Positions 59,926-64,000 of a stretch of 64,000 bases of DNA are shown in pieces. The stretch comes from Rhodospirillum sp047263945. Its GTDB lineage: Bacteria; Pseudomonadota; Alphaproteobacteria; Rhodospirillales; Rhodospirillaceae. Both the position numbers and the translations under genes were made by a program. The notes below the pieces were generated by a model. It ran no database searches. It was not told the DNA's origin and was given only the letters and a program-made list of their open reading frames with translations. Position 1 is the stretch's first letter; each line of letters begins with the position of its first letter. The DNA is taken from positions 434,001 to 498,000 of the forward strand of contig NZ_JBLAVB010000002.1 in the NCBI RefSeq assembly GCF_047263945.1, in the 5' to 3' direction.

Positions 59926-62900
59926 GTGAACGGCTTGGCTCTTTCTCTTTTTCCGGTTGGGTGGACTGATGTGCTTCTAGACAAATTTTTATTTCCTCTA
60001 CCTAAAGATACTCTGCTCGCGCTTCCTTATGAAGGTGCCTACCAGCCCGGATTGGTGGTCCTGTCGATCTTCCTTGCTCTTGTTGCGGCCTGGGCGGCTT
60101 TGACCTCCCTCGGACGGGTTTTGGAATCGGATGGGTCTGATTCACGCATGCGCTTCACCTGGATAGCGTCAGGGGGTGTGAGTCTCGGCCTGGGTGTTTG
60201 GGGGATGCATTTTCTGGGCATGATGGCCTTCTCCCTGCCCTGCGTCGTGTCCTACGATCCCTTTGGTACCGTTTTGTCCGTACTGCCGGGTCTGATGGCC
60301 AGTGGTGTCGCCCTTTGGGTGGTGTCCAATCGGCAAGGGGATTGGCGGTGGTTGGCCTTCGGCGCGGTCTTGATGGGGGGCGGTATCGGGGTCATGCATT
60401 ACATGGGGATGGCGGCCATGCACCTTCCCGCAGCCTTGATCTATGACCCGCTGTTGGTGATGCTGTCCGTGGTCATGGCGGTTCTGCTCGCGTTTCTGGC
60501 CCTGGTCATTGTGGTTCGATCCAACCGAGGGTCGGCCAGCGTCTTCTGGCGCCGTCTGGGAGCCGGGGTGGTGCTTGGTGGGGCAGTTGCTGCCATGCAT
60601 TACATTGCCATGGCGGCGGCACTTTTCGTGCCTGAGGGTTCGCCGGAGCTCCAGCCGACTGGGTTGCATCCGGAAATCCTGGTCATGATGATCGCCTTGG
60701 GCGTGGTTCTCATCGCCGGAGTGGTGGTTGCTTCTGTTTTCACCTCCCGTCTTTTGGAAACCTCCCGTCGATTGGAGCGGGAAGCGGCGCAACGCAAGGA
60801 CGCTGAAAAGGCTGCACGTGCGGAACAGGGACGGCTCCAAGCCATTTTCGATACGGTTCTCGAGGCGATTATTCTCATTGGCCGGGATGGGCGGATTCGC
60901 CAATGGAGTCCCAGTGCCCAGCGGATTTTCCAATACACGGCAGAGGATGTTCTCGGTTGCAATGTATCGATACTCACCGAGAACATTTCTGCGGCGACTC
61001 ATGACGGATACATCGAGCGCTACCGAACAACGGGAGAGGCCCGGATCATCGGCATTGGCCGAGAGGTGGTGGGGCGGCGCAAGGACGGATCTTTGGTCCC
61101 CCTGGAACTGTCCGTCGCGGAAACGCGCACGGGCGAAGATATTTTTTACACCGGGGTTCTTCGGGATATCACGCAGCGCAAGAAGTTCGAAGCAGAGCTG
61201 ATCGATGCCCGGCGTCAGGCGGACGCCGCCAATCAGGCCAAGTCGAATTTCCTGGCCAATATGAGCCATGAGGTCCGCACGCCCTTGAACGCAGTCATTG
61301 GTATGACCCATCTGCTACGGTCGACGGGTCTGGAGGGACGTCAGGAGGAATATGCCCAACGCATCGAGGCTGCAGGGCGTCATCTTCTGGGCGTCGTCAA
61401 CGATATTCTGGACTTCTCCAAGGTGGAGGCGGGCAAGCTGGAGATTGAATCCGTGCCCTTCGACCTGGAAGAGGTGCTGCGGAACGTTGCCGCGGTTGTC
61501 GCCGAACGGGCAGCCAGCAAGGGCTTGGAATTCCTTTTGGACATTGAACCCACCGTGCCTCTGTCTCTGGTGGGAGACCCCTTGCGGCTCAATCAGATCT
61601 TATCGAACTTCGCCAATAACGCCGTGAAATTCACCGAATCCGGTGAAGTGTCCCTTGCGGTGCGTGTGGTTGAGGAGGCGGAGGGGGATGTCCGCCTCCG
61701 GTTCTCCGTCCACGACACGGGGATCGGCATGACGAAGGAGCAGAAAGACCGCCTGTTCCAATCCTTCCACCAGGCCGATACGTCCATTACGCGGCGCTAT
61801 GGGGGAACGGGGTTGGGCTTGGCCATCACCCGTAGTCTGGCAGGGTTGATGGGGGGCGAAGTCGGCGTGGACAGTACGGAGGGGGAAGGGAGTACCTTCT
61901 GGTTCGAAGCCCGTTGGCTCTGCGACGGAGAGCGGACCACGGAGCGGCCTTTCCGGTCGACGGCCTTGGGAGAGACCGTGTTGGTCGTCGATGGAAACGA
62001 CCATGCCCGTGCCATCCTGGCGACCATGCTGACGGAAATGGGCTTTTTGGTGGACCAGGCGGGGTCCTGTCAGGAAGCGCAGGCCGTCTTGGCGAGGGCT
62101 GGCGAAAACGGGTTGGTCCATGCCGTTGTCTTCATAGACAGTCGCCTGTTGTCCGGTGTTGATTGTGACGTGGGGGCCGCGATCCGGAAGGCCAGCGGCA
62201 TGGAAGAGATGCCGGGACTGGTGCTCGTCGCTCCCAGGCCGGGGCCGGACTGTGATCAGATCGCCCAGGACCAGAGGATTGACGCGGTCCTGATCAAGCC
62301 GATCACGCCGTCTGCACTCTTCGACGTGGTGATTGATGTGATCAATACCGGTGGAGCAGCTCAACGACCGGGTCGGACCGTCGCCAAAGCGCTACCGGTG
62401 ACCCCGGACTTGACCGGCTCTCGGATTCTTGTGGCTGAGGACAACGCCATCAACCAAGAACTGATCGTTGACTTGCTTGAGGTCACGGGGGCATCCGTTG
62501 TTCTGGCAGGGGATGGCCTCAAGGCTTTGGAGGCCCTGGCCCAGGAAGGACCCTTTGATCTCGTCTTGATGGACATGCAGATGCCCAGGATGGATGGTTT
62601 GACGGCGACCCGGGCCTTGCGCGAAGACCCCGCCCACGGGAACCTGCCCGTGGTGGCCATGACCGCCAACGTCCTTCCCGGTGATCGAGAGGAAACTTTG
62701 GCCGCAGGCATGGACGACCACCTGGGGAAACCGATCGATATTGAAGCTCTCTATCAGGTGTTGGTCAAATACCTGGGATCCGAGTGTCGCAGGGACCGCC
62801 CGGCCCTGCGATCCAAGGGGGACTTGGCGAAGGGGCTGACGCGGGAACCATCAGCGGGATTGGGACTCGAGGACGACGTCCTGTCTTCCTTGCTTCTGGG

Positions 62901-63579
62901 GGTTCCCGGTCTGTCTGCGAGGGAAGGACTCGCCCGGGTGGGGGGGCGGCTGGAGCGTTATCTGGGACTTCTGCGCCGTTTCGTCGATGGGTGGTCGACT
63001 CTGGAACGGGCGCTGATGGCGCCCGTGGACGGGGAGGGACATGCCACCGTAGAGCGGGCGGCCCATACCTTGAAGGGCCTGGCTGGCACCCTGGGCGCTC
63101 TCGTTCTCGCCCAAGCGGCGGCAGAGGTGGAGTCCCTGACTCGCCGTGATGCCGATGGAGACGCCCTTTCCAAGGCCGCAGTGGATCTGGCGGCGGAAGG
63201 GCGGGTGCTGGCCGAAGCCCTTGCTGTTGCCCTGGCCGCCCAGCAAGCCCTGGGCCAGGATGGATCTTCGTCGACGGGGACCACGACCTCGGGATCCCCA
63301 CAAGGGGGATCCATCGCTTTGGAACCGCTGGAGGAGGCTCCCAAAGTACTGGCTCGCCTCGCCGCCCTCTTGGAAGAGGACGATTCAGAGGCAATGGATG
63401 TCCTGAAGGGGCATCGGGCCCTTTTCGATAGAGCCCTGGGACCGACTGGCGCGAAGGCACTGGCTGATCTGATCATGGATTTCGAGTTCGAGGAGGCCCT
63501 CGTGATTTTGCAACGCTATGCCACAGAGGGCTCTGAGGGTGATGGGGATATGGACACAAGGGAAAGGACGTCCGGATGA
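59926..63579 (+). CDS. MHYT-domain hybrid sensor histidine kinase with two receivers and HPt
   Basis: 1217 residues from GTG 59926. N-terminal MHYT membrane sensor (about 40-255) with its metal/gas-binding motif three times: MHFLGM at 94, MHYMGM at 157, MHYIAM at 224. PAS domain at about 305-420 (DTVLEAIILIGRDGRIRQWS), HisKA NFLANMSHEVRTPLN with His448, HATPase (NQILSNFANNAVKFTESGE). First receiver is divergent with Asp738 in FIDSRLL; the second is canonical with Asp883 in LMDMQMPRMDG. HPt with His1047 in AAHTLKGLAG. Followed by a response regulator overlapping by four bases. Confidence 0.95.
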   Translation: MNGLALSLFPVGWTDVLLDKFLFPLPKDTLLALPYEGAYQPGLVVLSIFLALVAAWAALTSLGRVLESDGSDSRMRFTWIASGGVSLGLGVWGMHFLGMMAFSLPCVVSYDPFGTVLSVLPGLMASGVALWVVSNRQGDWRWLAFGAVLMGGGIGVMHYMGMAAMHLPAALIYDPLLVMLSVVMAVLLAFLALVIVVRSNRGSASVFWRRLGAGVVLGGAVAAMHYIAMAAALFVPEGSPELQPTGLHPEILVMMIALGVVLIAGVVVASVFTSRLLETSRRLEREAAQRKDAEKAARAEQGRLQAIFDTVLEAIILIGRDGRIRQWSPSAQRIFQYTAEDVLGCNVSILTENISAATHDGYIERYRTTGEARIIGIGREVVGRRKDGSLVPLELSVAETRTGEDIFYTGVLRDITQRKKFEAELIDARRQADAANQAKSNFLANMSHEVRTPLNAVIGMTHLLRSTGLEGRQEEYAQRIEAAGRHLLGVVNDILDFSKVEAGKLEIESVPFDLEEVLRNVAAVVAERAASKGLEFLLDIEPTVPLSLVGDPLRLNQILSNFANNAVKFTESGEVSLAVRVVEEAEGDVRLRFSVHDTGIGMTKEQKDRLFQSFHQADTSITRRYGGTGLGLAITRSLAGLMGGEVGVDSTEGEGSTFWFEARWLCDGERTTERPFRSTALGETVLVVDGNDHARAILATMLTEMGFLVDQAGSCQEAQAVLARAGENGLVHAVVFIDSRLLSGVDCDVGAAIRKASGMEEMPGLVLVAPRPGPDCDQIAQDQRIDAVLIKPITPSALFDVVIDVINTGGAAQRPGRTVAKALPVTPDLTGSRILVAEDNAINQELIVDLLEVTGASVVLAGDGLKALEALAQEGPFDLVLMDMQMPRMDGLTATRALREDPAHGNLPVVAMTANVLPGDREETLAAGMDDHLGKPIDIEALYQVLVKYLGSECRRDRPALRSKGDLAKGLTREPSAGLGLEDDVLSSLLLGVPGLSAREGLARVGGRLERYLGLLRRFVDGWSTLERALMAPVDGEGHATVERAAHTLKGLAGTLGALVLAQAAAEVESLTRRDADGDALSKAAVDLAAEGRVLAEALAVALAAQQALGQDGSSSTGTTTSGSPQGGSIALEPLEEAPKVLARLAALLEEDDSEAMDVLKGHRALFDRALGPTGAKALADLIMDFEFEEALVILQRYATEGSEGDGDMDTRERTSG

Positions 63580-64000
63580 TGCAAGGAAACAAACCGGCTG
63601 CCACCATTCTGGTCGTGGACGATACACCCGAGAATCTGTCCCTGATGAGCGATCTGTTGCGGGATACCTATCGTGTCAAAGTGGCCACGGGGGGCGAAAA
63701 GGCGCTTCGCATCGCCCGCGCAGCAGAACCGCCGGATTTGATCTTGCTCGATGTGATGATGCCGGGGATGGACGGTTACGAGGTCTGTCGCCAGCTCAAG
63801 GCAGATCGGTCGACAGCGGCTATTCCCGTGATCTTCTTGACCGCCCGCTCTGACCCCGAGGATGAGCGCAAGGGCTTGGACCTGGGCGCGGTGGACTACA
63901 TCACCAAGCCCATCAGCCCCGCTTTGGTGATGGCCCGCGTGCGCAATCACCTGTCCCTGAAAAGCCACACGGATTTTCTGAAGGACAAGGCGGTCTGGTT
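63576..64000 (+). CDS. Response regulator, N-terminal receiver (gene runs off the window)
   Basis: ATG 63576 overlaps the kinase stop (ATGA). Visible 141 residues: receiver ATILVVDDTPENLSLMSDLL, phospho-Asp in LILLDVMMPGMDGYEVC, switch Thr in IFLTAR and Lys in YITKPISPALVMARV. The start of a linker follows (HLSLKSHTDFLKDKAV), a pattern often continued by an HD-GYP or GGDEF output domain; the output is outside the window. It is the likely phosphorylation target of the HPt of the MHYT kinase. Confidence 0.9.
   Translation, partial: MMQGNKPAATILVVDDTPENLSLMSDLLRDTYRVKVATGGEKALRIARAAEPPDLILLDVMMPGMDGYEVCRQLKADRSTAAIPVIFLTARSDPEDERKGLDLGAVDYITKPISPALVMARVRNHLSLKSHTDFLKDKAVW

Noticed and set aside
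1..64000. tRNA genes
   Set aside because: No intergenic region shows a T-loop GGTTCRANYCC motif with a matching acceptor stem by eye.

Overview
This 64 kb window looks like chromosomal DNA of a free-living, GC-rich alphaproteobacterium, most likely in the Rhodospirillales. The reasons are the MHYT-type hybrid kinase, the intracellular polyhydroxybutyrate (PHB) depolymerase, cytochrome b561-type proteins, a cobalamin pathway containing cbiD and cobK, the hisBHAFE order, and the neighbourhoods hslU-Smr, thrS-infC and mutS-glnD-murJ. It holds about 60 protein genes. I see no transposase, phage module, CRISPR array, rRNA or tRNA.

Layout. 0-4 kb: end of a LUD-domain gene, Smr nuclease, a small HTH regulator, a broken exported-protein gene, and hslVU behind a probable heat-shock promoter. 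4-10 kb: split cobalamin cluster (cobK, cbiD on minus; cobA, cobB/cbiA on plus) with a TauE/SafE-like membrane protein and a SCO copper chaperone embedded in it. 10-15 kb: alkylation repair (ogt, Ada-AlkA fusion), then phaZ, a YcgN-type cysteine-cluster gene and a YgjP-type metalloprotease. 15-18.4 kb: pentapeptide protein, Bcr/CflA exporter, an internally deleted thrS, and infC. 18.4-19.5 kb: first repeat island. 19.5-30.7 kb: CheZ-like protein, MscS channel, yceI-cybB-yceI, pssA/psd, LysM protein, cytochrome b, comM. 31-36 kb: hisBHAFE-hinT operon with a divergent XRE regulator. 36-43 kb: lipoprotein, fructosamine kinase, thpR, tesA and an ABC exporter operon with an inserted methyltransferase. 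43-51.5 kb: phosphatase, sirtuin, uracil glycosylase, mutS, and an aldolase/ketopantoate reductase/SDR cassette. 51.8-58.8 kb: glnD, DUF1835 gene, glycosyltransferase, murJ. 58.8-59.9 kb: second repeat island. 60-64 kb: MHYT hybrid kinase and the start of its response regulator.

The most unusual content is non-coding. At least four dispersed repeat families (called A-D here) recur in the window. A has GGTACACGACAG-type inverted ends and GC-rich inner hairpins. B is an AGAGCAT...ATGCTCT pair of palindromes. C is a double hairpin. D is a multi-hairpin element whose stems show compensatory changes. The two islands each contain A, B, C and D material, and they lie where common alphaproteobacterial gene order stops (after infC, where rpmI-rplT are expected, and after murJ, where trpS is often found). 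Next to the first island, thrS has lost roughly 400 codons and is out of frame, so a working threonyl-tRNA synthetase must be encoded elsewhere or the assembly is wrong here.

Starts were chosen by reading start codons, ribosome binding sites and overlaps. Family assignments rest on motif recognition without database searches.
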